Origin: MAG-120531 sp963934855
Lineage (GTDB): Bacteria; Bacteroidota; Bacteroidia; Flavobacteriales; Flavobacteriaceae
DNA: 51,738 nt
Direction of reading: 5' to 3'
Assembly: GCA_963934855.1 (NCBI GenBank)
Contig: CAWWAC010000011.1
Location: 1-51,738, forward strand
Position 1 is the first letter of the stretch; every line of letters starts with the position of its first letter. Below the pieces are notes generated by a model. The model made no database searches, was not told where the DNA came from, and saw only the letters and a list, made by a program, of their open reading frames with translations. The translations under genes were made by a program, and so were the position numbers. Shown one piece after another: positions 35,280-44,196 of this stretch.

Positions 35280-37319
35280 ATGTTAGAAGAAAAAGACGGT
35301 AGCCTACAAAATCCGGTAGGAAATAATGAAAAAGCACAAGTAAATGAGCCACATAATTTGACAAAAAAAATTGGCAGTCCAGAAGAAGAAAAACTGACAA
35401 ATACTGAAATAGAAATTTCAGAATCACCTATTAATCTCTCTGACAAACATAATAAAAATCAAACCTTAGACCATCAATCAGAAATTGATGATTCTAATGC
35501 AGAAGACGCAGAAGACCATGAAAATTTAGCTAGACATAGCATCCCAGAAATGGACTATGATACTATGAATCTAGAGAATCTGGTAGGAGCCTTACAAAGA
35601 TTAGTGAAGAATGAAAAAATTCAAGCTATCAAAAAGCATGTAGATGAAATTAAATCTTCTTTTGATCAAAAATTCCAAGACATACTAGAGCATAAAAAAG
35701 AGGAGTTTTTAGTTGAAGGTGGGAATGAGATAGATTTTAGATACAATTCTGTAGATAAAAGACAATTTAGTGAAGTGTTCTCTGAATATAAAGAAAAAAG
35801 AGATGCCTACTATAAAAATCTTGATCAGAATCTTCAACTAAACCTAAAAAAAAGATTAGGTTTAATTGAAGACTTAAAAGGACTTGTTAACGTTGAAGAG
35901 GATATAAACGAGACTTATAAAAATTTCAAAAATATTCAACAAAATTGGAAAAATGCAGGTCCAATTCCCAGGTCACATTACAATAATGTTTGGAAGACTT
36001 TTCACCACCATATGGAAATATTTTATGATTTTTTAAATCTCAATAGAGAGCTAAGAGATCTAGATTTTAAACATAACTTAGAAGAAAAACTAAAAATTGT
36101 AGACAGAGCCGAATTATTGACTACAGAAGGTGATACTCACAAAGCATTTCAGGAACTACAAACACTCCATAAAATTTGGAAAGAAGACCTAGGGCCAGTA
36201 GACAAAGATCAAAGAGAAGCTATTTGGGAGCGCTTTAGTGCTGCCACTAAAGTAGTACATGAAAAAAGACAAATATATTTTCAATCTTTGGAAAAAGAAT
36301 TTGAAATAAATTTGGATAAAAAGAATAGTATTATTGATAAAATAAATGCCTTAGCCGAGGGTATATCTACTACTCATAAAGGAATCCAAAATCAGATTAA
36401 AGATATTGAAACTTTAAGAAATGATTTTTTTGAAACAGGTAAAGTACCTCAGAAACAAAATGAAAAAACCTGGAAATCTTTTAAGGCTGCAGTAAAATCT
36501 TTTAACCTGCAAAAGAATGAATTTTATAAGCATTTAAAGAAAGAACAACAAGACAATTTAGACGCTAAAAAAATGCTTTTAGAGTTAGCAGTTTCCCTCA
36601 AAGATATAGCGGTAGATGATGAAACCACTCAAACTTTTAAGCGCATTCAAAATGAGTGGAAAACAATAGGTCACGTCCCTAGAAAATATTCTGACAAAAT
36701 ATGGAAGTCTTTTAAAGGAGCATGCAATGCATACTTCACTAATGTAAATGCCAACAAAGATGCTTCTTTGTTAGTTGAAACTGAAAATTTAACTGCCAAA
36801 GAAGCAGTCTTAACTGCTTTAAAATCTTATGATTTAGGAGCAGACAAAATCAAAGACTTGGCTTACATAAAAACACAAATTGCTAGTTGGAAAATTATTG
36901 GTAGGGTTCCTTTTAAAAAGAAAAATATCAACAATACTTTCAATAAGGTTTTAGATGCCCTATTCTTAAAATTAGATATAGATAAACAACAAGGAGAATT
37001 ACTTAAATACGGTGATAAACTCTCTCAATTGGCTTCCTCCGATAATGATTATGCGCTTGCTAACGAAAAAGCATTTATCAGAAAAAAGATAGATGAAAGT
37101 AAAGGAGAAATTAGACAGCTAGAAAACAACTTAGAGTTCTTTTCAAACGCTTCTGAGGACAATCCTCTAGTGAAAGATGTAGTTAAAAAAATAAACAACC
37201 ATAAGAAAGACCTTGATACTTGGAAGGAAAAACTTAAGAAAGTGAATATTATTACCCATAAAATTAACAAAGATGAAGCAGATGCAATAGAGACTAACAC
37301 TAATGAAGATGAATCTTAG
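35280..37319 (+). CDS. DUF349 repeat protein
   Basis: A 679-residue, highly charged, helical protein. The acidic N-terminal 100 residues look disordered. At least five DUF349 units follow; each holds a W-K/I-x-x-G-x-(I/V)-P core, such as NWKNAGPIPRSHYNNVWKTF, EWKTIGHVPRKYSDKIWKSF and SWKIIGRVPFKKKNINNTF. The C-terminal 100 residues form a coiled coil. DUF349 proteins are abundant and conserved in Bacteroidota, but their job is unclear. It is probably a single-gene unit with its own terminator. A near-match −7 box (TATATTTTG) lies about 25 bases upstream. Confidence 0.9.
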   Translation: MLEEKDGSLQNPVGNNEKAQVNEPHNLTKKIGSPEEEKLTNTEIEISESPINLSDKHNKNQTLDHQSEIDDSNAEDAEDHENLARHSIPEMDYDTMNLENLVGALQRLVKNEKIQAIKKHVDEIKSSFDQKFQDILEHKKEEFLVEGGNEIDFRYNSVDKRQFSEVFSEYKEKRDAYYKNLDQNLQLNLKKRLGLIEDLKGLVNVEEDINETYKNFKNIQQNWKNAGPIPRSHYNNVWKTFHHHMEIFYDFLNLNRELRDLDFKHNLEEKLKIVDRAELLTTEGDTHKAFQELQTLHKIWKEDLGPVDKDQREAIWERFSAATKVVHEKRQIYFQSLEKEFEINLDKKNSIIDKINALAEGISTTHKGIQNQIKDIETLRNDFFETGKVPQKQNEKTWKSFKAAVKSFNLQKNEFYKHLKKEQQDNLDAKKMLLELAVSLKDIAVDDETTQTFKRIQNEWKTIGHVPRKYSDKIWKSFKGACNAYFTNVNANKDASLLVETENLTAKEAVLTALKSYDLGADKIKDLAYIKTQIASWKIIGRVPFKKKNINNTFNKVLDALFLKLDIDKQQGELLKYGDKLSQLASSDNDYALANEKAFIRKKIDESKGEIRQLENNLEFFSNASEDNPLVKDVVKKINNHKKDLDTWKEKLKKVNIITHKINKDEADAIETNTNEDES

Positions 37320-37344
37320 TTTTGTCTAGTTCTAAATAATTTTT

Positions 37345-37380
37345 AAAAAAAAAGTCTTGCTATAGCAAGACTTTTTTTTT
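37345..37380. terminator. Bidirectional terminator between DUF349 and rny
   Basis: A hairpin of AGTCTTGC and GCAAGACT with loop TATA, flanked by a run of A on the left and a run of T on the right. The whole is close to a perfect 16-bp inverted repeat and serves both convergent genes. Confidence 0.88.
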
Positions 37381-37397
37381 AAAAATTATTTAGAAAC

Positions 37398-38966
37398 TTA
37401 TTTAGCTACGTTTACCGCTCTTGTCTCTCTAATTACTGTGATTTTTACCTGACCTGGATATGTCATGTCGGTCTGAATTTTTTGAGAAATTTCAAATGAT
37501 AACTCTGCTGCCTGATCATCTGTTACGCGCTCACTTTCTACAATAACTCTAAGCTCTCTACCAGCTTGTATTGCGTAAGCTTTTTGAACTCCCGGGAAGC
37601 CAAATGCTACATCTTCAAGATCTTTAAGTCTTTGTATATAAGAATCTAAAACCTGTCTTCTAGCACCTGGTCTAGCACCGCTTATAGCGTCACAAACCTG
37701 TACTATAGGCGCTATTAGGGTGTTCATTTCAATTTCATCATGGTGGGCACCAATAGCATTACACACATCTGGTTTTTCTCCGTACTTTTCTGCCCATTGC
37801 ATTCCAAGAATAGCGTGTGGTGTTTCTACCTCAGCTTCTGTATTAGGAACTTTACCAATATCGTGTAATAAACCAGCGCGCTTAGCCATTTTAGCATTAA
37901 TACCTAATTCAGCAGCCATAACTCCACAAAGCTTAGCTACCTCTCTAGAGTGCTGTAATAAGTTTTGACCATAAGATGAGCGATATTTCATTCTACCTAC
38001 CGCCTTAATTAATTCTGGATGTAATCCATGAATTCCTAAGTCAATGACTGTACGTTTTCCAATATCTATAATTTCTTCTTCAATTTGTTTCTCGGTCTTT
38101 TTTACAACCTCTTCAATTCTGGCAGGGTGAATTCTTCCGTCAGTCACTAATTTATGAAGTGACAACCTAGCGATCTCTCTTCTAACGGAATCAAAACATG
38201 AAAGAATAATAGCGTCAGGAGTGTCGTCTACAATAATTTCCACACCAGTAGCAGCTTCAATGGCTCTAATATTTCTTCCCTCTCTACCAATAATTCTTCC
38301 TTTAACGTCGTCAGATTCTAGATTAAAAACAGACACACAGTTTTCTACTGCCTCTTCTGTTCCTATTCTTTGAATGGTATTAATAATAATTTTCTTAGCC
38401 TCCTGCTGTGCAGTAAGTTTGGCTTCTTCCATGGTAGATTGCATGAAAGCCATAGCGTCTGCTCTAGCAACGTCTTTTAAGGAGGTGAGGAGTTGTTCTT
38501 TAGCCTCTTCTGCAGACAAGCCAGAAATTACTTCTAATTGCTGTACTTGATTTTTGTGAAGGCGATCTATCTCTGATTGCTTTTTATCTAAAATATCTGA
38601 TTTGTGAACCGTTTCAGATAGCTGCAACTCAAGAGTTTCACTGAGTTTTTTTGATTTAGATAGCTCACTGCTAATTTGAGACTCCTTATCTCTAGTGCGT
38701 TTCTCTGCCTCAATAATTTTCTTTTCCTTAGACATAATCACTATCTCGTGTTCTGCCTTGAGTTCTAAAAATTTTTCTTTAGCCTGAAATATTTTATCTT
38801 TTTTTGTGTTTTCGCCTTCATTTTTGGCGTTTTTAATAATGGTCAGAGCTTCTTTTCTTGCATTGATAATGGTTTTAGAGGCTTTCCCCTTTTCCAAAAA
38901 CTTTGCAATAGTAAAACCAACTGCCAAGCCTACTAAGGCCGTTATAATTAGTACTGTACTATCCAT
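37398..38966 (-). CDS. rny: Ribonuclease Y
   Basis: Membrane-anchored endoribonuclease that initiates mRNA decay. With the ATG at 38966 it has 522 residues, the usual length; a longer frame to 39020 begins outside the conserved N-terminus and runs into the 6S-like RNA. Domain order is a transmembrane helix (about 4-24), a long charged coiled coil (about 28-190), a KH domain with IIGREGRNIRAIEAATG, and an HD domain with LLHDIGKVPNTEAE. It lies directly downstream of the putative 6S RNA and has a strong terminator after it. Confidence 0.96.
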   Translation of the reverse strand: MDSTVLIITALVGLAVGFTIAKFLEKGKASKTIINARKEALTIIKNAKNEGENTKKDKIFQAKEKFLELKAEHEIVIMSKEKKIIEAEKRTRDKESQISSELSKSKKLSETLELQLSETVHKSDILDKKQSEIDRLHKNQVQQLEVISGLSAEEAKEQLLTSLKDVARADAMAFMQSTMEEAKLTAQQEAKKIIINTIQRIGTEEAVENCVSVFNLESDDVKGRIIGREGRNIRAIEAATGVEIIVDDTPDAIILSCFDSVRREIARLSLHKLVTDGRIHPARIEEVVKKTEKQIEEEIIDIGKRTVIDLGIHGLHPELIKAVGRMKYRSSYGQNLLQHSREVAKLCGVMAAELGINAKMAKRAGLLHDIGKVPNTEAEVETPHAILGMQWAEKYGEKPDVCNAIGAHHDEIEMNTLIAPIVQVCDAISGARPGARRQVLDSYIQRLKDLEDVAFGFPGVQKAYAIQAGRELRVIVESERVTDDQAAELSFEISQKIQTDMTYPGQVKITVIRETRAVNVAK

Positions 38967-38986
38967 GGTTTTAAAATTTAATGTAT

Positions 38987-39159
38987 AAAAAAAGCCCACA
39001 ATGGATCTGGTTTTGAACAAACTCTGAATAAACAGGCTTAGGGCTAACAGGCTACTTAAGTTTCCTTATACTAGTAAGGCATGCTTGTATAACCTAAACT
39101 CACCCTCTTAATACTAATTAGTGTTGAGTTTGTCAAAAAATAAAAATACCAATGTGGGC
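38987..39159 (-). ncRNA. ssrS: Putative 6S RNA (6S-Flavo type)
   Basis: Structured RNA in the zapA-rny gap, read on the minus strand. 6S RNA binds housekeeping RNA polymerase as a promoter mimic. The 5' segment GCCCACATTGG (39159-39149) pairs with the 3' segment CCATTGTGGGC (39004-38994), 10 of 11 pairs, and is followed at once by seven U, so the closing stem doubles as a terminator. A second closing stem is ACAAACTC (39133-39126) with GAGTTTGT (39024-39017), extended by a C-G pair past a bulge and four A-U pairs. AGGTTA (39095-39090) with TAGCCT (39054-39049) needs a U·G wobble available only on this strand. The apical hairpin is CCTTA/TAAGG (39079-39064). A long stem, wide bubble and apical hairpin next to zapA match the known 6S setting; the family call rests on structure and synteny. 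Confidence 0.68.
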
Positions 39160-39183
39160 AATGATGTTATTTAAAAGAACGTA

Positions 39184-39477
39184 TTATAAACCTAACGAAT
39201 TGTTAATCACCTCTTCTAAAGCCAAGAGACGCTCTGTCACTTCTTTGCTTTGCTGAGAACCATCTATGTTACTTTGAGTGCTTTTAGAGGCAAAATGTAA
39301 GGCGCACATGGCTAAAACATCTTGTTTATCTCTTACAGCGTAATTTTGCTCAAAATTTTTGGCGAGCAATTCTATTTGTTTAGCGGCTCTTCTTAAACCT
39401 TCTTCTTGTGCAGGTACAACCGTTAACGGATAGACCCTATCTGCAATAGAAAGTTTTATTTTAAACGTATCTGACAT
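39184..39477 (-). CDS. zapA: Cell division protein ZapA
   Basis: A 97-residue FtsZ-associated protein that bundles protofilaments at the division ring. The N-terminal fold shows KIKLSIADRVYPLTV and the family pattern EEGLRRAAKQIELLAKNF, followed by a coiled-coil C-terminus. The motif DKQDVLAMCALHFA is typical of flavobacterial ZapA. Its start is 10 bases after the stop of a coiled-coil gene, and the putative 6S RNA begins 25 bases after its stop, as in other bacteria where zapA precedes ssrS. Confidence 0.9.
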   Translation of the reverse strand: MSDTFKIKLSIADRVYPLTVVPAQEEGLRRAAKQIELLAKNFEQNYAVRDKQDVLAMCALHFASKSTQSNIDGSQQSKEVTERLLALEEVINNSLGL

Positions 39478-39487
39478 ACAGCATACA

Positions 39488-39778
39488 TTATTTAGAGAGC
39501 GCCACTATACAATAGTCAAGCTCCTTTATTAGAGTGTTAATCTTCAATTTAGCTTCGGTAGTGTTTTGATCACTGCCAAGCATAGACTGTGCAAGCTTTA
39601 AAGCATTGTACTTTTCCTCCCAGTAAGTAGCGGTTGAAAGCGCTTTTTCATGAGCTTCACTCATGGAAAGGAATTCGTTATTAAGAGTTGATTTGTCTTT
39701 TTTAAGACCCTCTAGATAATTCACTAATTTACTTACCTTATTTTCTAAAGAACCTACAATTTCTTTAAGATCGCTCAT
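39488..39778 (-). CDS. Small coiled-coil protein upstream of zapA
   Basis: A 96-residue soluble protein with an almost continuous heptad pattern (LKEIVGSLENKVSKLVNYLE and onwards to LIKELDYCIVAL). The ATG at 39778 is chosen because the longer frame upstream reads as a hydrophobic, non-conserved extension lacking an ATG. Homologues beside zapA in flavobacteria are uncharacterised. Size, coiled coil and position suggest a ZapB-like partner of ZapA, but this is inference. A −7-like TAACTTTG (39810-39803, minus) lies 24 bases upstream. Confidence 0.78.
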   Translation of the reverse strand: MSDLKEIVGSLENKVSKLVNYLEGLKKDKSTLNNEFLSMSEAHEKALSTATYWEEKYNALKLAQSMLGSDQNTTEAKLKINTLIKELDYCIVALSK

Positions 39779-39802
39779 ATGCAACAGTCCATACAATAAG
39801 AA

Positions 39803-39810
39803 CAAAGTTA
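39803..39810 (-). promoter_or_regulatory. Candidate −7 box for the coiled-coil-zapA transcript
   Basis: TAACTTTG on the minus strand fits TAnnTTTG exactly and ends 24 bases before the ATG at 39778. The −33 element is not clear. Confidence 0.35.
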
Positions 39811-39949
39811 ATATAAAACTTCGTATTCTTTGAATTGGTGACAAATAGTTTTTATATAAATCTGATGCATGATTAACTTGCATAAAAAATGAGTGATATT
39901 TTGACTTGCTTTTTAATTAGAAGCCCTTCTTTTTAAGACGGAGTTTGAG

Positions 39950-39957
39950 TACTTTTG
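39950..39957 (+). promoter_or_regulatory. Candidate −7 box (TACTTTTG) for the M23 peptidase gene
   Basis: TACTTTTG ends 8 bases before the ATG at 39966. A transcript starting at the usual distance would have almost no leader. No −33 TTG at normal spacing. Confidence 0.4.
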
Positions 39958-39965
39958 AACTAAAT

Positions 39966-41666
39966 ATGAAAGCACTATTACTCTCTATTATTTTTTTTAT
40001 AATTCTTTTGCCCGTTATAAATGCGCAAACATCTATTGATAGCATCAATAAGGAAAGCATCTATAGTCCTCCACTGAACATTCCCCTTATTTTAGCTGGA
40101 AATTTTGGAGAATTAAGGTCCAATCATTTTCATTCAGGTTTAGACATAAAAACACAACAAAGAGAAGGTCTAATGATTAAGACTATAGCTGACGGCTATG
40201 TGTCAAGAATAAAGATATCACCTTGGGGATATGGAAAAGTATTATATATAAAACATGCCAATGGGGTGAGTTCTGTGTATGCTCATTTACAAAAATTTTC
40301 TCCAGAAATTGAAGCTTATATTAATGACGAGCAATACCAAAAAAAAACTTTTACACTAGATTTATACCCAAGTAAAAACAAAATTCAGGTTTTTAAAGAC
40401 AGTCTAATTGCTTACTCTGGAAATACTGGTAGTTCTACAGCGCCACATTTACATTTTGAAATGAGAAAGTCTGGATCTGGAATTGCTCTAAACCCTTTAC
40501 TTTTTAACAATATCATAAAAGATCAAACACCTCCTGAATTAGAAAAGATATTTGTCTACCCTATAGAGGAGGGATCACATGTAAATGGAAGTGAAAATAA
40601 AGTACAGCTCACATATAAAAAACAAATTGACGGAACATACCTAGCCAATCCAATTAAAACTAAAGGAAGTTTCTCTTTTGGTGTGAAAGCATATGACCGA
40701 CAAGATTTAGCAGCTAATAAAAATGGCGTGTATATGTATAGCCTTTTTAAAAATGATACATTAGTGAGTAGAATTCACTTTAATGAATTTTCATTTTATG
40801 AAACCCGCTATATCAACACTTTAATTGACTATGAGCACCTTATTAAATACGGAGAACGAATTTTACTGCTTTACAAGACACCTTCTAATCCTTTAAGCGT
40901 TTTTAATACTATTTCAAATAAAGGGGTGATTTCTTTAAATCTCAATGAGAAAAGTACATTAAAATTGGAACTTAGAGATTTAGATGGCAATACAACTAAA
41001 CTCATCATACCAGTTAGCGCTTCTCTAGAAAATGCAGTGGTAAAAAAGAAAGTCATCAAAACACCTTATCCAATATACTATAAAAATCCAGCACACTTTA
41101 AGTTTGAAACTACTAGCTTGTATTTTCCTGCCAAAAGTTTTTATCAAAATTTGTATTTAGAAATCACTGAAAAGCAAGACACCATTAAAGTGCACAACTC
41201 TAAGGTTCCCATGCACAAAGATTTTACAGTAAGCTTTAAACCTAAGGCAAACCCATACTCCGAAAAAACTTATATAGGGTACCAACTATACAAAAATAAG
41301 GTGGTGTACAGCCCCACCAAAAGAGACGATGGATGGCTTTCTACAAAATCAAAAAAGCTAGGAACTTACATGCTTCAAAAAGACAGTATAGCGCCAATTA
41401 TTAAAGCCAGAAACTTTAAAGCAAACCAAAATATAAAAAACTACCAGTTTTTAAGTCTGAGTATTAAAGATGCACAATCAGGGATTAAATCTTATAATGC
41501 TTTTTTAAACAACCAATGGATACTCATGGAGTACGAACCTAAAAATAATACCATTACCCACCACATAAACGAGCGAACACCTCTAACTAAAACAAACATT
41601 CTAGAAGTAATAGTAATAGATATGCTAAACAATATAAGCACCTACTCTACTACCCTTACCAAATAA
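39966..41666 (+). CDS. M23 (LytM-type) peptidase, exported
   Basis: A 566-residue protein with an N-terminal signal peptide ending near PVINAQ. The catalytic domain follows immediately: RSNHFHSGLDI (His56, Asp60), YAHLQ and APHLHFEMR are the zinc and catalytic residues of a peptidoglycan endopeptidase. About 350 residues of beta-rich sequence follow, probably for binding or regulation. The ATG at 39966 is preferred over the longer TTG frame because it starts the signal peptide. Candidate function is cell-wall hydrolysis during growth or division, fitting its divergent position to zapA. It is followed after 3 bases by an exported protein gene. Confidence 0.92.
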   Translation: MKALLLSIIFFIILLPVINAQTSIDSINKESIYSPPLNIPLILAGNFGELRSNHFHSGLDIKTQQREGLMIKTIADGYVSRIKISPWGYGKVLYIKHANGVSSVYAHLQKFSPEIEAYINDEQYQKKTFTLDLYPSKNKIQVFKDSLIAYSGNTGSSTAPHLHFEMRKSGSGIALNPLLFNNIIKDQTPPELEKIFVYPIEEGSHVNGSENKVQLTYKKQIDGTYLANPIKTKGSFSFGVKAYDRQDLAANKNGVYMYSLFKNDTLVSRIHFNEFSFYETRYINTLIDYEHLIKYGERILLLYKTPSNPLSVFNTISNKGVISLNLNEKSTLKLELRDLDGNTTKLIIPVSASLENAVVKKKVIKTPYPIYYKNPAHFKFETTSLYFPAKSFYQNLYLEITEKQDTIKVHNSKVPMHKDFTVSFKPKANPYSEKTYIGYQLYKNKVVYSPTKRDDGWLSTKSKKLGTYMLQKDSIAPIIKARNFKANQNIKNYQFLSLSIKDAQSGIKSYNAFLNNQWILMEYEPKNNTITHHINERTPLTKTNILEVIVIDMLNNISTYSTTLTK

Positions 41667-41669
41667 AAA

Positions 41670-42338
41670 ATGAAAATGCAAAAAGACAAATCAGTAAAGA
41701 CCAAACAATCTTTTAAAGTCCTTTTGGTGCTATTTATACTACTCACGCACCAAGCTTGGGGGCAAAAAAATATTTATGAAAACAAACAATTTAAAGCCCT
41801 TACTAGCAACCACCAAAAAATTGCTATTCTCCCTTTTTTAGCTTCTGTCCAATTAGATGAAGTAGTTCCAAAAGAAAATCAAAAAAACTTAGAATCCTCA
41901 GAAGGGTACGCTGTTCAAAATGCTCTTGAAACTTATTTTTTAAAAATTCAAAAAAGAAAAAAATATTCAGTTTCCTTTCAAAATACAAAAGACACCAATG
42001 CATTTTTAAAGAAAAAAAATATTGATTACCAAAATTTAGACATCTATACCATAGAGGAGTTAGCTGAAATATTAGGAGTAGACGCAATTATTAGTGGGAA
42101 TATTACTTTAAATGTACAACTGTCTAGAGGGAACTCAAAAGAGTTTAAAATCATAGATTATTTAACAGGAAATACTAAATATGGTAGAATAGGTGTTAAG
42201 GTAAGTGACGCAAGCTCTGGTAAATTACTATGGAAGTACGAAAAACAAATAGATAGGAAGACAGGGAAAAATACACAAGAGCTTATTGAATCTATGATGA
42301 GACAAGCTAGTAGGAAATTCCCATATGAGCAAGAATAA
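41670..42338 (+). CDS. Exported protein, weakly like GNA1162/CsgG-type lipoproteins
   Basis: A 222-residue protein with a signal segment (FKVLLVLFILLTHQAWGQ) and a soluble alpha/beta part. IAILPFLASVQLDE, YTIEELAEILGVDAIISGNI and GVKVSDASSGKLLWKYEK follow the pattern of CsgG- and GNA1162-type proteins, where a strand is followed by a D-A-(I/V)-(I/V)-x-G element. The relationship is tentative. It lies 3 bases after the M23 peptidase, so a shared envelope role is plausible. No lipobox cysteine is seen. Confidence 0.72.
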   Translation: MKMQKDKSVKTKQSFKVLLVLFILLTHQAWGQKNIYENKQFKALTSNHQKIAILPFLASVQLDEVVPKENQKNLESSEGYAVQNALETYFLKIQKRKKYSVSFQNTKDTNAFLKKKNIDYQNLDIYTIEELAEILGVDAIISGNITLNVQLSRGNSKEFKIIDYLTGNTKYGRIGVKVSDASSGKLLWKYEKQIDRKTGKNTQELIESMMRQASRKFPYEQE

Positions 42339-42419
42339 TTCACCGGAATACTGCAAAGCTTCCCTTATTTCATATAAAAGTGAGTGCTCTAAAAAAAGTC
42401 CTCATCACTATTTTTATAA

Positions 42420-43568
42420 TTATTTTTCTGAAAAAGCTTTTAATGCAGCAATGGTATAGTCTACTTCTTCTTTTGTATTAAATGAAGAAAAAGAAAATCT
42501 AATTGAAGGGGCTGCTAAATCTGACTCAGACAGAAAAGCAGAAAGCACATGAGAGCCTTTAGAACTTCCTGACTGGCAAGCACTGCCCTTTGAACAAGCT
42601 ATACCCTGAAGGTCTAAATGGAATAATAACATTTGAGCTTTCTGAGCATTAAAAGGGAGCCTCACGTTCACAAGTGTATAAGTGCTTTTATCTAGGTTTT
42701 CTGACATTCCGTTAAAAGCAACACCAGGAAGAGCTTCTTTAATACTGTCAATAAAATATTTTTTTAAACTTAAAGTATATTTGTGCTCTTCTTCTAGCTG
42801 TTCATAGGCCATTACAAATGCTTTTTCAAGGCCTACTATATTGTGATAAGGCTCTGTTCCAGCTCTAAAACCTCTCTCTTGCTCTCCTCCAACAATAAAT
42901 GACTTAAGAGGGGTATCTTTTCTAATATAAACAAATCCAATTCCTTTTGGGCCATGAAATTTATGAGCAGCAGCAGCCAAAAAATTGATATTTATTTTTT
43001 GAAGATCCCAAGGAAAATGTCCAATAGACTGAACAGTGTCTGAATGAAAATAAGCACCATTAGAATCACATAGCGCAGCAACAGTTTGTATGTCTAGTAT
43101 GTTGCCAATTTCGTTGTTAATATGCATGAGACTTACCAACACTTTTCCCTCTAACTTATTTAATAGAGAAGCCAACTGTTCTAAATCTGGATTGCCTTGA
43201 GCATCTATACGAAGATAGTGAGCGCTAACACCATTGTGAAGTACCAACTCATCTATTGTATGTAAAACTGCATGGTGTTCAATTTGGGTACTTATAATAT
43301 GTTTCACGCCAAGATCTCTAACGGCACATTTAAGGACCATATTATCTGCCTCCGTCCCTCCAGAAGTAAAAATAATTTCAGAGGGATGTGCGCCTAAGGT
43401 TTGTGCAATAGTCTTTCTAGCTTGCTCAATTAAAGTCTTTGCTGACCTTCCAAAACTATGAGTAGAAGACGGATTTCCATAACAATTACCAAGAGCACTT
43501 ACTATTGAATCTATGACTTCTGGTCTCACCTCAGTAGTTGCTGCATTGTCAAAGTAAACAGATTTCAT
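42420..43568 (-). CDS. Cysteine desulfurase (NifS/IscS type)
   Basis: PLP enzyme that takes sulfur from cysteine for Fe-S clusters and thiolated tRNA. With the ATG at 43568 it has 382 residues; the longer frame starts with TTG. Motifs are VYFDNAATTEVRP at the N-terminus, TSGGTEADN, QIEHHAVL (stacking His), the Schiff-base lysine in AAAHKFHGPKG (Lys203), and the catalytic-loop cysteine in KGSACQSGS (about Cys331). It is not in an isc or suf cluster here, so whether it serves Fe-S assembly or tRNA thiolation is open. Confidence 0.93.
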   Translation of the reverse strand: MKSVYFDNAATTEVRPEVIDSIVSALGNCYGNPSSTHSFGRSAKTLIEQARKTIAQTLGAHPSEIIFTSGGTEADNMVLKCAVRDLGVKHIISTQIEHHAVLHTIDELVLHNGVSAHYLRIDAQGNPDLEQLASLLNKLEGKVLVSLMHINNEIGNILDIQTVAALCDSNGAYFHSDTVQSIGHFPWDLQKININFLAAAAHKFHGPKGIGFVYIRKDTPLKSFIVGGEQERGFRAGTEPYHNIVGLEKAFVMAYEQLEEEHKYTLSLKKYFIDSIKEALPGVAFNGMSENLDKSTYTLVNVRLPFNAQKAQMLLFHLDLQGIACSKGSACQSGSSKGSHVLSAFLSESDLAAPSIRFSFSSFNTKEEVDYTIAALKAFSEK

Positions 43569-43647
43569 AGGCAAATTTTAATTTCAATGTAAAAATAAAT
43601 TAAATAAATGTATTAGACACATTTATAAGAAAAAGCATTAAAATAAT

Positions 43648-43655
43648 TACATTTG
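43648..43655 (+). promoter_or_regulatory. Candidate −7 box for the lipoprotein gene
   Basis: TACATTTG fits TAnnTTTG exactly, 19 bases before the ATG at 43675, in the gap divergent from the cysteine desulfurase gene. Confidence 0.4.
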
Positions 43656-43674
43656 AAGACTGTAAAACAGCCAT

Positions 43675-44193
43675 ATGAAATCTATAAACTTTATAAAAAA
43701 TAAACTGATTATTTCTTTTTCTATACTTGTAGTATTAAGCTGTAGTGATGGAGAAATTACTATTTCTAGTATAGATTTTAATGAGGTAGTCATTCAAAGC
43801 TGCAACACCACTGCCGCTGCTACCCTTTTTTTTAAAATTAAAGATAATGAAACAATTGTTCTACAAATACCAGCTGGTCTTTTAAAAAGCTCTGTAAGTG
43901 AAAACACCATAGAAAGCAGCATTCCTTCACAATCTGCTTTAACCTATAGAACTTTTCAAGGTAAGATATCTTCCGGTTATTTTTGCGATGCGCTTCCTAC
44001 CTTGAGCCCTACACTTATTAAAAATGCCATAGCTACCTCTGGAAGCATTCTAATTAATACTGTCTTAAGTGAAGACGGCTCTAGCTTTGAACACAAAATT
44101 CAACTGAGCGGCATTACATTTATAGATGATCAAGGAAGGAGAATTACAGACTTAAATATTAATGACTTTGGAACTTTCATCACGCCCAAATAA
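43675..44193 (+). CDS. Predicted lipoprotein of unknown function
   Basis: A 172-residue protein. The signal sequence ends in VVLSC with Cys23 as the likely lipidated residue. The mature part is beta-rich with two further cysteines (VIQSCNTT and SGYFCDALP) that may form a disulfide. I do not recognise a family. It stands alone; its stop is 3 bases from the 3' end of the convergent Smr gene, with no room for a separate terminator. Confidence 0.72.
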   Translation: MKSINFIKNKLIISFSILVVLSCSDGEITISSIDFNEVVIQSCNTTAAATLFFKIKDNETIVLQIPAGLLKSSVSENTIESSIPSQSALTYRTFQGKISSGYFCDALPTLSPTLIKNAIATSGSILINTVLSEDGSSFEHKIQLSGITFIDDQGRRITDLNINDFGTFITPK

Positions 44194-44196
44194 AAC

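Noticed and set aside
38967..39020. 18-residue N-terminal extension of RNase Y.
   Set aside because: It runs into the 3' part of the 6S-like RNA and precedes the conserved membrane anchor, which begins at the ATG at 38966.
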